Both the position numbers and the translations under genes were made by a program. This document shows positions 8,895 through 17,164 of a stretch of 64,000 nucleotides of DNA, one piece after another (positions within the stretch are counted from its first letter, which is position 1; each line of letters opens with the position of its first letter). Origin of the DNA: Dokdonella sp. (GTDB taxonomy: Bacteria > Pseudomonadota > Gammaproteobacteria > Xanthomonadales > Rhodanobacteraceae). Location: NCBI GenBank assembly GCA_016712865.1, contig JADJQH010000004.1, positions 226,904-290,903 of the forward strand. The letters are read 5' to 3'. A model generated the notes under the pieces. That model saw only the letters and a program-made list of their open reading frames with translations. It was not told where the DNA came from and ran no database searches.

Positions 8895-9689
8895 ATGGCC
8901 GATGATCCCAAGCCAGTGCGTCGGGCCCTCGATGGCGCAAGCCTCATCATCACGCGGCCCTCGGCGAGTGCGCGCAGCCTGGCCGTACAGGCCAGGGCGC
9001 TGGGCGCGTGCGTGGTTCGCTTGCCCGCAACACGACTGTGCGCAGCGGCCAATCCGCACGTGGCGCGGGCCGGGTTGGAGCAAATGCAGGACGCCGATGC
9101 CTGGATCTTCACCAGTCCGGCGGCCGTCGCCTTTTGCTTCGAGCTGCTCGGGGCCGGCAACCCGCCGCGCGCCGCGCGACTGCTTGCGGTGGGCGCAGGT
9201 ACGGCGCGCGCCCTGCACGAGCAGGGCGTTGACGCCGACTTTCCAAGTGCAGCGCAGAGCAGTGCAGGTTTGCTGGATGAACCCGTGCTGGAAGCGCCGC
9301 AAGGCTGGACCATCGCCCTGATCGAGGCGCCGGGTGGCAGCGATCTGCTGGCAGACACCCTGCGCGGGCGGGGCGCCACGGTCGTGCGCGTGGACGTGTA
9401 TCAACGTCTCCGGCCTTGGCTGAGCGTTCGCCGCATGCAGTATCTCAAGCGGGCCCCGCGCCCGTGGATCAGTCTCCTCAGCAGTTCGGCCAGTCTCGAC
9501 AACCTGCTCGCGATCCTGCCTTCGGACGTGATCGCGCAATGGCAAAAAGAACCGCTGATCGCCAGCAGCGCACGCATCCAGGCGCATGCCCGCGCCTGCG
9601 GATTCGAGGACATCCATCCTGCGGCATCGGCACTGGATGCCGATCTTCTCGCCGCCGCCCGTGCGCTGCTGGCGCGCCACCGCATGTAG
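8895..9689 (+). CDS. hemD: Uroporphyrinogen-III synthase
   Basis: A 264-aa HemD: it closes and isomerises hydroxymethylbilane to uroporphyrinogen III in tetrapyrrole synthesis. HemD proteins vary greatly in sequence; supporting features are the N-terminal LIITRPSASARSLAVQARAL, the central WIFTSPAAVAFCFELL, the VVRVDVYQRLRP segment and the C-terminal PLIASSARIQAHARACGF. The identification is strengthened by the following hemX and hemY genes, the standard order in gammaproteobacteria (hemC is not adjacent in this window). First gene of a three-gene plus-strand operon. Confidence 0.9.
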   Translation: MADDPKPVRRALDGASLIITRPSASARSLAVQARALGACVVRLPATRLCAAANPHVARAGLEQMQDADAWIFTSPAAVAFCFELLGAGNPPRAARLLAVGAGTARALHEQGVDADFPSAAQSSAGLLDEPVLEAPQGWTIALIEAPGGSDLLADTLRGRGATVVRVDVYQRLRPWLSVRRMQYLKRAPRPWISLLSSSASLDNLLAILPSDVIAQWQKEPLIASSARIQAHARACGFEDIHPAASALDADLLAAARALLARHRM

Positions 9690-9726
9690 CAATTTTCACT
9701 GCCGCCAAACGACGTCTTCGGCTAGC

Positions 9727-10812
9727 ATGTGCAACATGGAAACCGAAACTCCGGCAACGCGGTCCACTCCAGCCACGCGCGAACCCGGCGGGCAGGGAAA
9801 AACGGGCACGCGTTCGCGTCGAACCGGCATGATCTGGCTGCTTGTGCTGCTGGCCGTTCTCATTGCCCTGGGCTGGTGGCTGCAACGGCAACTGCGCGAG
9901 CAGGGATCCGAGCAGACGCGCGTTCTGGAAACCCGGCTGGATCAGCTCGCGCGCAGCAACGAGCAGTTGCGCCGGGATCTTGAAAGCCTGCGCAGCCGCG
10001 ATGCCGATGCCAAAGCCATCAACCAGGGCATCCGCGAGGAACTGCTGGCCTACAACGAGCGTTCGCGCGCGCTGGAAGACGCCGTTGCCAATCTCGCTGA
10101 ACAACATCTCGGACATCGCGATGCGATGGCCCTCGATGAAGCCGAGTTCATCCTGCAATTGGCGGGCGAGCGGCTTGCGCTGTTTCGTGATGCCAATGGT
10201 GCGCTGGCGGCGTATCGCCTGGCCGACAGTGCGCTGGCTGCGGCAGAGGATCCGCTGTTTGCCAATGTGCGGCAAACCATTGCCGCGGAGATGCGCGCAC
10301 TGGAAGAAGCCAAGCCGGTGCAGGTGCGCGCCAGCCTGGATGCGCTGGTCGAACTCGGAGCCGGCCTGCATGGCTTGCCGCTGAAGAAGACAATCGCCAC
10401 GCCCGATGCCGGCAAGCGACCGCTTTCGCGTTGGCGCGAGATCCTCGGCCGCTTCGTGCGTATCAACGACGACAGCACGGCACCCCAGCTGTCCACCCGC
10501 AACGACGAGTTGAATCGCAGCCTGATTGCGGTGGATGTGCACATCGCCGAAACCATGTTGCTGGCACGCGATGAGCCGGGATTCAAGGCGGCACTCGCGC
10601 GCGTGCGCGGCGGCGTGGCCAATGCCTTCGATCCCGACGATGCGCGCGTGCAGGCGACCATGGCGACGCTTGATCGCCTGGCCGCCATGCCCATGGCGCC
10701 GGCGCTGCCGCAGCTTGGCAGCGCACTCGGCGAATTGCGCAACCTGCGCACCACGCGCGCCCTTTCACGACCGATACCGGCACCGATCCCGAACCAGGGA
10801 GCCACGCCATGA
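9727..10812 (+). CDS. hemX: HemX-like membrane protein (uroporphyrinogen-III C-methyltransferase-like)
   Basis: About 361 aa. A short polar N-terminus is followed by one transmembrane segment at about residues 35-52 (GMIWLLVLLAVLIALGWWL), a coiled-coil region to about residue 110 (ETRLDQLARSNEQLRRDLES) and a mostly helical HemX domain. Despite the historical name there is no methyltransferase motif; the protein is thought to be an accessory inner-membrane protein of the hem operon. ATG 9727 or 9736 could be the start; neither has a strong Shine-Dalgarno. It lies 37 bp after hemD, and its stop overlaps the hemY start as ATGA. Confidence 0.9.
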   Translation: MCNMETETPATRSTPATREPGGQGKTGTRSRRTGMIWLLVLLAVLIALGWWLQRQLREQGSEQTRVLETRLDQLARSNEQLRRDLESLRSRDADAKAINQGIREELLAYNERSRALEDAVANLAEQHLGHRDAMALDEAEFILQLAGERLALFRDANGALAAYRLADSALAAAEDPLFANVRQTIAAEMRALEEAKPVQVRASLDALVELGAGLHGLPLKKTIATPDAGKRPLSRWREILGRFVRINDDSTAPQLSTRNDELNRSLIAVDVHIAETMLLARDEPGFKAALARVRGGVANAFDPDDARVQATMATLDRLAAMPMAPALPQLGSALGELRNLRTTRALSRPIPAPIPNQGATP

Positions 10813-12068
10813 AGACCTGGATACTCGTCCTCGTACTGTTGCTTGTTGCCGCCGCCGCCGCGTTGGGTTGGCAGTGGGTGGCCGATGACCCGGGCTATGT
10901 GTTGATCCGCGTGCGCGGAACTTCCATCGAGACAAGCCTGGTGGTCGCGCTCGCCGCGCTCCTTCTCGTTTGGGCTGTCATCAGTCTCGGCTGGCGCCTG
11001 CTGCGCTGGCCCTTGCGTGCATGGAACCGCGTGCAGGACAAACGCGCGCGCGAAAACCTGGCCAATGGCCTGGCTGCGTTTGCGGAAGGGCGCAACGCGC
11101 ATGCCGAACGCCTGCTGATGAAGGCAAGCAAGCGTTCCGGCATCCGCGGACCGGCGTTTCTGGCCATGGCACGCGCCGCGCATGCGCGTGGCGAAGATGC
11201 ACGTGCTTGCGAATTCCTCGACCAGGCCGCGCTTGATGTGGAATCGGCAGCGCTTGCGCTGCGCGCGCGCTTCCTGCTTGATCGCGGGCGACCGGCGGAT
11301 GTGCTGGCCTTGCTCAAGCCGCGCATGGCCGATGCCAACTTCGCGCCGGTGGCGCGCGTATGCCTGATCGAAGCGGCGTTGGTCGGCAACGATGCGCAAC
11401 TGGCCCTGGATGCCTTGCCGGGCCTTGGCAAGTCGCAATCCCTTTCAAGCGTCAATCAGGCAGCGCTGGAAACGCGCGTGTATGTGCTGGCCATGCAGAG
11501 TGCGGCATCGCAGTCGCGCCTGAATGGCTTGTGGAGCGCCGCACCACGCAACCTGCGCAAGCAGCCGCAGATGATTGCCGCCTTCGCCCGGCGTGCCGCC
11601 GCATTCGGGCAGGTGCTGGCAGCCATGGATGAAATCGAATCGGCGCAGCGTCGCGAATGGGATGAATCATTGGCCCTGGTCTACGGTGAACTGGGTCCGG
11701 CGGAGCTCGCCACGCGCATGCGCAATGCCGAGGCCTGGCTTTCCATCGCACCCAACAGCAGCAACCTGCTGTGCACCCTGGGCCGCCTGTGCCGCGACCA
11801 GAAACTGTGGGGCAAGGGCATCCAGTTCCTCGAACGCGCGGTCGAAATCGAGAACTCCCTCAACGCCTGGGAAGCACTGGGCGATTGCTATGCAGGCAGC
11901 GGCGACGAGGCACGCGCGCTGCGTTGCTACAACAATGCGTTGCTGGTCCAGCGCGGCAAGCCGGCGCTTGCGTTGCAGGGCAAGTCATCCACGCGCGTCG
12001 ACACCCACGCCATGATCGTCGAGGAACGCGACCAGCACGGCGTACCGCGCCTGCCGAGAACCGGCTGA
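10809..12068 (+). CDS. hemY: HemY-type inner-membrane TPR protein
   Basis: A 419-aa protein with two N-terminal transmembrane helices (about residues 3-22 and 43-66) and a long TPR-rich C-terminal part (for example EIENSLNAWEALGDCYAGSG). It matches the E. coli HemY family, encoded in the hemCDXY cluster. The name is historical; this is not the Bacillus HemY protoporphyrinogen oxidase. Conserved in the HemY N-domain: VRGTSIETSL and the LANGLAAFAEGRNAHAERLL segment. Start codon overlaps the hemX stop (ATGA), so translation is probably coupled. Confidence 0.92.
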   Translation: MKTWILVLVLLLVAAAAALGWQWVADDPGYVLIRVRGTSIETSLVVALAALLLVWAVISLGWRLLRWPLRAWNRVQDKRARENLANGLAAFAEGRNAHAERLLMKASKRSGIRGPAFLAMARAAHARGEDARACEFLDQAALDVESAALALRARFLLDRGRPADVLALLKPRMADANFAPVARVCLIEAALVGNDAQLALDALPGLGKSQSLSSVNQAALETRVYVLAMQSAASQSRLNGLWSAAPRNLRKQPQMIAAFARRAAAFGQVLAAMDEIESAQRREWDESLALVYGELGPAELATRMRNAEAWLSIAPNSSNLLCTLGRLCRDQKLWGKGIQFLERAVEIENSLNAWEALGDCYAGSGDEARALRCYNNALLVQRGKPALALQGKSSTRVDTHAMIVEERDQHGVPRLPRTG

Positions 12069-12482
12069 GCTATTGATCCAACCACGCAAGCAGCTGAATT
12101 CGCGGGGCTAACCCAACGCTGATCAAATCCTGCGTGTTCATGGCGCATCGAAGGATGAGCGCATGGTGTCCTGATTCCGTTCATGGTTCGACGGGCTCAC
12201 CACGAACGGAATTGGGGCCCGGGAAGCGCTCTTGGCCGCTCGAAGAATGTGCGGATCTTGGCGCGAGTTCGTTCATGGTTCGACAGGCTCACCACGAACG
12301 GATTTTGGGGGTTCACCACGAACGGAATCCACATGACCAGCGTTGCCTTAAGGAAACTCTGATCAGCCTTAGGGAAGGTCTCAACAAGCATTGTCGCGAG
12401 CAAGCTCGCTCCCACCATTGCTTGATTTTGTGGGAGCGAGCTTGCTCGCGACGAATGAGTTCCGTACTTGTTCAGAGTTTCC
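12069..12482. repeat. Intergenic repeats: family E palindromes and a family B element
   Basis: No gene. Family E copies (GGTTCGACAGGCTCACCACG type, bounded by GTTCATGG and CGAACGG) lie at about 12179-12211, 12273-12302 and 12311-12331. A family B element follows at about 12368-12486, with hairpins around GGGAGCGAGCTTGCTCGCGA. Its right end, TTTCCTTAG, contains the stop codon of the minus-strand gene that ends at 12483. Confidence 0.8.
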
Positions 12483-13052
12483 TTAGCGCGGCGACGCCTC
12501 GGCCTGGCTCACCTTGCCATCGATCAGCAACAGGATTCGATTGAGCTGGTTATTGCCGAAGTCGTAGACCCATTCCTGCACGTTGCGTTCGCGCCATTCC
12601 TCGATGCCACGTGCCGGGCGAAACACGGTGCTCTCGCGTGCGTCGCGGCGCGAGCTGGGTGTCCCGCAGCGGGCCACCAGTTCACCACTGCTCAGGCCGA
12701 TGAAATTCATGTTCGGCCGGCACTTTTCGCCAAGCGCGCGCACGCCATGGCCCAGTGACTCCACGGCATAAAGCACGCCATCGCGAAAGCGCAGACGCTG
12801 CATCAGCGCATTCGGCCCGAAGTTGTAGTACCAGTCGATCCATTCGATTTCGCGATGACGTTCCAGCGGCGAATGCCGACCGATGATGTCGACGCCGAAC
12901 CAGGATTCGGTCCAGAACGGCTCACCACAGCGCTCGCGCACCTGGAAATCGCGATCACCCTCGTCCACCACGCGATTGCCGCAACGCAGGGCATGGGCGG
13001 ATGTGCAGGCCATCAGCAGGACCAGCGCAAGGATCGGGCGATATCGGGTCAT
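12483..13052 (-). CDS. DUF2845 domain secreted protein
   Basis: A 189-aa exported protein. The signal peptide covers about residues 1-21 (RYRPILALVLLMACTSAHA). Two copies of a small cysteine-containing motif follow: LRCGNRVVDEGDRDFQVRER with CGEP, and GLSSGELVARCGTPSSRR, which fit DUF2845. Four Cys residues suggest periplasmic disulphides. Function unknown. ATG 13052 is chosen over 13103 because it begins the signal peptide and has GGAG upstream. The TAA stop lies exactly at the end of a family B repeat element. Divergent from menI. Confidence 0.85.
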   Translation of the reverse strand: MTRYRPILALVLLMACTSAHALRCGNRVVDEGDRDFQVRERCGEPFWTESWFGVDIIGRHSPLERHREIEWIDWYYNFGPNALMQRLRFRDGVLYAVESLGHGVRALGEKCRPNMNFIGLSSGELVARCGTPSSRRDARESTVFRPARGIEEWRERNVQEWVYDFGNNQLNRILLLIDGKVSQAEASPR

Positions 13053-13143
13053 GGATGATCTCCGCAGACAAACAGGCACATTGTGGCGGATTCGCCCAGC
13101 CATGCGCTTGCTATCATCCGCGCGTATTCAGCGGAGGTTTGTC

Positions 13144-13584
13144 GTGGCCATCTGGAAGCAGTCGGTCGATCTGGATCGCATCAATGGCTGGAATGTCGGC
13201 AGCATGGTCGAGCATCTGGGCATGCGCGTCACCGAAGTCGGCGATGACTGGGTGCGCGGCACCATGCCGGTGGATGCGCGCACGCGCCAGCCCTTTGGCC
13301 TGCTGCACGGCGGGGCTTCGGTGGCACTGGCCGAGTCGCTGGGCAGCCTGGGTGCAAATCTCGTGCTGGAGGTGGACAAGGAAATGGCCGTGGGGCTCGA
13401 TATCAACGCCAACCATGTGCGCGCGGTGACCGGTGGCCTGGTCACCGGAACGGCCCGACCAATTCACCTGGGTCGCTCGACCCAGGTCTGGGAAATCCGC
13501 ATCGAGGATGAGCAGCAGCAATTGACCTGCATCTCGCGCCTGACCATGGCGGTGGTGCCACGGCGCTCGCCCAAGGCCGTGTGA
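13144..13584 (+). CDS. menI: Hot-dog acyl-CoA thioesterase (MenI/YdiI type)
   Basis: A 146-aa hot-dog thioesterase closely resembling E. coli MenI (YdiI), which hydrolyses 1,4-dihydroxy-2-naphthoyl-CoA and other aryl/acyl-CoAs. The family core RQPFGLLHGGASVALAESLG is present (catalytic Glu in LAES), then GLDINANHVRAV and HLGRSTQVWEIRI. The start is a GTG at 13144 with GGAGG eight bases upstream; no conserved residues lie before it. Whether the cell makes menaquinone is not shown here, so the physiological substrate is open. The gene lies 1 bp before srkA, probably in one transcript. Confidence 0.88.
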   Translation: MAIWKQSVDLDRINGWNVGSMVEHLGMRVTEVGDDWVRGTMPVDARTRQPFGLLHGGASVALAESLGSLGANLVLEVDKEMAVGLDINANHVRAVTGGLVTGTARPIHLGRSTQVWEIRIEDEQQQLTCISRLTMAVVPRRSPKAV

Positions 13585-13585
13585 G

Positions 13586-14533
13586 TTGGAACGTGATACG
13601 CCGTATGCGGGGCTCGATCCGGACCTGATCCTGGATGCGGTGGCCGAGGCCGGCTTCGAACCGGATGGGCGCATGCTGGCGCTGGGCAGTTACGAGAACC
13701 GCGTCTATCAGGTGGGTATCGAAGGTGCGCCCGCGCTGGTCGTGAAGTTTTATCGGCCGGGACGTTGGAGCGACGCCGCGATTGCCGAGGAGCATGCCTT
13801 TGCCCTCGAGCTTGCAACAGCCGAATTGCCGGTGGTGGCGCCGCTGTTGATCGAGGGCCGCAGCCTGTTTGCGCTCGATGGATTTCGTTACAGCCTGTAT
13901 CCGCGCCAGGGTGGGCGCGAGCCGGAGCTGGAGTCGAAGCAGAACCTGGAATGGATGGGTCGTCTGCTCGCGCGCATCCATGGCGTCGGATCACGCGCCA
14001 CCTTCACCCAGCGTGGGCGCATCGATGTGCAGACCTTCCTGCGGGATCCGTCACGCGAGGTGCTGGACTCGACGCTGCTGCCGACACACCTGCATTCGCG
14101 CTACCGCAAGCTGGTCGATGGGCTGGCGCAGCGGATCGACAGGCGGTTTGCCGATTGCGCGCCCCTGCGGCAGATCCGACTGCACGGTGACTGTCATCGC
14201 GGCAATGTGCTGTGGACGGACGCCGGCCCGCATTTCGTGGATCTGGATGATGCGCGCATGGGCCCGGCGGTCCAGGACCTGTGGATGCTGGCGCCTTCAG
14301 CGCAAGCACTCGACAGCGTGCTCGAAGGCTATGCCGAATTCCGCGATTTTGATCATGGCGAGCTGGCCCTGATCGAACCCTTGCGCATCATGCGCCAGGT
14401 GCACTGGGCGGGCTGGGTTGCGCGGCGCTGGAGCGATCCCGCATTTCCGCGCGCATTTGCCCAGGTTGGCGAGCCGCGTTGGTGGGAGGAACACTGCAGC
14501 GATCTCGCCGAAGCGCTGAATCGCTTGGACTGA
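13586..14533 (+). CDS. srkA: Stress response kinase A (YihE/RdoA family)
   Basis: A 315-aa protein kinase-like enzyme matching E. coli SrkA, a Ser/Thr kinase that protects cells from stress-induced death. Landmarks: GSYENRVYQVG near residue 35, VVKFYRPGRW (the ATP-binding Lys), the catalytic segment LHGDCHRGNVLW, the metal-binding FVDLDDARMGPAVQDLWML and WVARRWSDPAFP near the end. The start appears to be TTG at 13586, one base after the menI stop. The gene ends just before a GTCGGGCTTCAGCCCGAC hairpin at 14560-14577. Confidence 0.93.
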   Translation: MERDTPYAGLDPDLILDAVAEAGFEPDGRMLALGSYENRVYQVGIEGAPALVVKFYRPGRWSDAAIAEEHAFALELATAELPVVAPLLIEGRSLFALDGFRYSLYPRQGGREPELESKQNLEWMGRLLARIHGVGSRATFTQRGRIDVQTFLRDPSREVLDSTLLPTHLHSRYRKLVDGLAQRIDRRFADCAPLRQIRLHGDCHRGNVLWTDAGPHFVDLDDARMGPAVQDLWMLAPSAQALDSVLEGYAEFRDFDHGELALIEPLRIMRQVHWAGWVARRWSDPAFPRAFAQVGEPRWWEEHCSDLAEALNRLD

Positions 14534-14979
14534 ACGCGGAGTTGGCCGTGTGGTTGTGGGTCGGGCTTCAGCCCGACACCGTCACGCATTGCGAACGCGT
14601 CGAGTAAAACCCGAACGTCGGGATTGCGCCATACCTCATCGGCTCCGACCCTACGCGCCTTGAGCCGACCTGCGTGCCGCGAAACTGCGGGCTTTCGTTC
14701 GATATGGAGACAGGCGCTGGAAATGCATCAGGGTTGGCAGCCGGGGGGCCCGGGGGGGGGGGGGGGGGGGCCGGGGGGGGGGGCCCCTTTTCCCCCCCCG
14801 CTGGCCGGAGAGACACCCCGGGGGGGGGGGGGGGGGGAAAAGTTTGTTCGGGGCGGGGTCATTCCCGCCCACCCATCCCAAAATCCGACAGGCTGCTAGT
14901 GCAATCAGTCCATTGGTTCGTTTGATCATGCAGGCCCCTGTCCAGTTGCCCGATCCATTTCCGGTACGATAATGCGCCG
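14534..14979. other. Intergenic region with anomalous poly-G/poly-C tract
   Basis: No gene. A palindrome GTCGGGCTTCAGCCCGAC at 14560-14577 could terminate the srkA transcript. At about 14745-14842 the sequence collapses into long G and C runs around a readable core CTGGCCGGAGAGAC. The core resembles the repeat seen near 41450 (CTCTCCCGCTGGCGGGAGAG), so this is probably a miscalled or badly assembled copy of that repeat rather than real sequence. Confidence 0.7.
14560..14577 (+). terminator. Hairpin downstream of srkA
   Basis: Perfect 7-bp stem GTCGGGC/GCCCGAC with loop TTCA, 26 bases past the srkA stop codon. There is no U-tract, so it may be a REP-like element or a Rho-dependent end rather than a classical terminator. 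Confidence 0.45.
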
Positions 14980-15786
14980 ATGAATTCCACCGCTGACAGC
15001 CCCGAGACGATGCCGCGCAAGGACGCCTGGCGACCGCTGCGCTACCTCGTGCGCACGCCCTTCGTGTTGCTCCATGTTTTCGTCGGACTGCCGATGACCG
15101 TGCTTGCCCTGTCGCCGCCCTTGGCCGGGATTCCAATCGGCCGCAAGCGCCTTGGGCACGCCATGACCAGTTGGTGGTCGGGCACCTTCGTGCGCCTGTT
15201 CGGTTTCCGCATCCGCGTGTTCGGCAAGGCGCAAGCGGGCGCTGTCATGTATGTGGCCAATCACCTCTCGTGGCTGGACATCGAGCTCATGCACAGCCAG
15301 CGCGCGATCTCGTTCGTAGCCAAGAGCGAAATCGAACGCTGGCCCGTGGTTGGCTGGCTGGCTACCCGGGGCGGCACCATCTATCACCGGCGCGGAAGCA
15401 ACGATTCGATGGCCAATGTCGTTGCCCAGGCCACGGATCGACTGCGCGACGGCCTTGCCGTTGGCATATTTCCGGAAGGTGGCACGGGCCGCGGCGACGT
15501 GGTGCGCACCTTCCACGCGCGCATCTTCCAGGCTGCGCTGGATGCCGAGGTGCCGGTGCAGCCGGTGGCCTTGCGCTATGGGCGCAACGGACGCCAGGAT
15601 CTTTCCATGCCCTTTGCCGCGAAGGAGCCGTTCTTCGTCAACCTGCTGCGCGTGCTCGGCAATCCGTCGATGGATGCCGAAGTGCATTTCCTCGACGTGG
15701 TGGAACCCGCGCCCGACGCACGTCGGCGCATGGCCGAACAAAGCCGCGCGCGCATCGTGGACACCCTCGGCTACGGCGATCCATGA
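14980..15786 (+). CDS. Lysophospholipid (1-acylglycerol-3-phosphate) acyltransferase, PlsC family
   Basis: A 268-aa membrane-associated acyltransferase. The catalytic HX4D motif is NHLSWLD at about residues 93-99. The acceptor-binding FPEGGTG is at about 164-170, with VQPVALRYG after it. A hydrophobic stretch at about residues 25-50 probably anchors it to the inner membrane. It should transfer an acyl chain to a lysophospholipid or related acceptor. E. coli PlsC is similar in length, but this could also be a paralogue for ornithine-lipid or another lipid. The TGA overlaps the ATG of the next gene (ATGA). Confidence 0.88.
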   Translation: MNSTADSPETMPRKDAWRPLRYLVRTPFVLLHVFVGLPMTVLALSPPLAGIPIGRKRLGHAMTSWWSGTFVRLFGFRIRVFGKAQAGAVMYVANHLSWLDIELMHSQRAISFVAKSEIERWPVVGWLATRGGTIYHRRGSNDSMANVVAQATDRLRDGLAVGIFPEGGTGRGDVVRTFHARIFQAALDAEVPVQPVALRYGRNGRQDLSMPFAAKEPFFVNLLRVLGNPSMDAEVHFLDVVEPAPDARRRMAEQSRARIVDTLGYGDP

Positions 15787-16862
15787 GTCGCCGGCTTGCA
15801 TCGAACGTGGCGGCATCGACGTCCGCTGCGCACGCACGAGCTTCCCTGAGGGCGGGCGATTTCGAGCCGCCTCGCTGGCTGCGCAATCCGCATGTGCAAT
15901 CGGTGCTGGCATCCAGTGGCGTGCGGCGTCTGTTGCATGGTTCGCGGCTGGCGGCATTGGAGCGTTGCGCGAGCGAACATCTGCTCGATTGTGGCCAGGG
16001 CGTGCGCCTGCTCGGCGTGCACACGCCACAGCAACGCCTGCCGCGCGCCCGCGGCCTGGTGGTGTTGTTGCACGGCTGGGAAGGCAGCGTGCAATCGAGC
16101 TATCTCCTGCACACCGGATCGCGCCTGCTGGCCGAAGGCTTCGATGTGTTTCGCCTGAACTTCCGCGATCACGGCGAAACCCATCATCTCAACGCACAAC
16201 TGTTCCATTCCTGTCGCATCGATGAAGTCGTCGGTGCCGTGCGCGCCATCTCGCGAAAGCACGAACGCCTGCCCTTGGCCATTGCCGGATTCTCGCTGGG
16301 CGGCAACTTTGCCTTGCGCGTTGCCCTGCGTGCCGAGGCGGCGGGCATTCCCCTGCGCTACGCGCTGGCGGTGTGTCCGGCCATCAGTCCGGCCGATGCC
16401 ATGAACGCGATCGAACGCGCGCCGTGGTTCTACGAGGCGTATTTCCTGCGCAAGTGGCGACGTTCACTGGCCCGCAAGCAGCGTGCATTCCCACAGCCGG
16501 AATTGTTTTCCGCCGAGGACTTGCGCGGAAACCTGCGCGAAATGACCCGCGCCATGGTGCTCAGGCACACGGACTTCGCCTCGCTGGATGCCTACTTCGA
16601 CGGCTACTGCGTTGCCGGTGATCGGCTGGCCAGCTTGCGCGTGCCGACCACCATCCTCACCGCAGAAGATGATCCGGTGATCCCGGTTGCGCAATTCCGC
16701 GCGCTGCAGCTGCCGGACTGCGTCGAACTGGACATCGCCCCGACCGGCGGCCACTGCGGCTTCATCCGCGATCTTTCACTGCGCAGCTGGACCGAGGATT
16801 ACATTGCCGAGCGCATGCGGCAGTGGCTTGCGCAGGACGATGACCGCCTGCGGTCCGAGTGA
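15783..16862 (+). CDS. YheT-like alpha/beta hydrolase
   Basis: A 359-aa alpha/beta-hydrolase of the YheT/EMB8 type. Motifs: PRWLRNPHVQSVLAS at the N-terminus, the oxyanion region VVLLHGWEGS, the nucleophile elbow IAGFSLGGNFALR (Ser), TAEDDPVIPV (acid) and PTGGHCGFI (His). It is presumably an esterase or lipase acting on short acyl esters or lipids. The start is ATG 15783, overlapping the acyltransferase stop; the pair is likely translationally coupled, pointing to a role in lipid turnover. The long open frame upstream of 15783 overlaps the acyltransferase and is not used. Confidence 0.88.
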   Translation: MSRRLASNVAASTSAAHARASLRAGDFEPPRWLRNPHVQSVLASSGVRRLLHGSRLAALERCASEHLLDCGQGVRLLGVHTPQQRLPRARGLVVLLHGWEGSVQSSYLLHTGSRLLAEGFDVFRLNFRDHGETHHLNAQLFHSCRIDEVVGAVRAISRKHERLPLAIAGFSLGGNFALRVALRAEAAGIPLRYALAVCPAISPADAMNAIERAPWFYEAYFLRKWRRSLARKQRAFPQPELFSAEDLRGNLREMTRAMVLRHTDFASLDAYFDGYCVAGDRLASLRVPTTILTAEDDPVIPVAQFRALQLPDCVELDIAPTGGHCGFIRDLSLRSWTEDYIAERMRQWLAQDDDRLRSE

Positions 16863-16882
16863 GCCTGCGCCACGTCGCTTGG

Positions 16883-17050
16883 CCAGGAGCCTGCGCGGCA
16901 GAATGAATTCGAAGCGAAACGGCGCTGGCGCGATTCAGCGGATCAATCGGAAGGTGCGCATGGCGGGCTCCATGAAGGCCTGACGATTGATCCGATCAGC
17001 CGATGACAGCGTCGTTGCAGCCGGATGGCTTCTGCCGCGCAGGCTCCCAG
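16883..17050. mobile_element. Family C palindromic element (168 bp), copy 1
   Basis: Bounded by CAGGAGCCTGCGCGGCAGAA and TTCTGCCGCGCAGGCTCC, inverted terminal repeats of 18 bp. The same 168-bp element, about 90 percent identical by eye and in the opposite orientation, lies at 30087-30254. There is no coding capacity, so it is MITE-like. Its right end shares CCAG with the left end of the family B element that follows. Confidence 0.8.
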
Positions 17051-17164
17051 GGAAGGTCTGAACACGTATTGTCGCGAGCAAGCTCGCTCCCACCATTGCT
17101 TGATTTTGTGGGAGCGAGCTTGCTCGCGACGAATGAGTTCCGTACTTGTTCAGAGTTTTCCTAG
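17047..17164. mobile_element. Family B palindromic element, abutting a stop codon
   Basis: Left end CCAGGGAAGGTCTGAACA, right end CTTGTTCAGAGTTTTCCTAG, with two facing hairpins of the GGGAGCGAGCTTGCTCGCGA type in between. The terminal CTAG supplies the TAG stop of the minus-strand gene that ends at 17161. It may also terminate that transcript. Confidence 0.8.
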
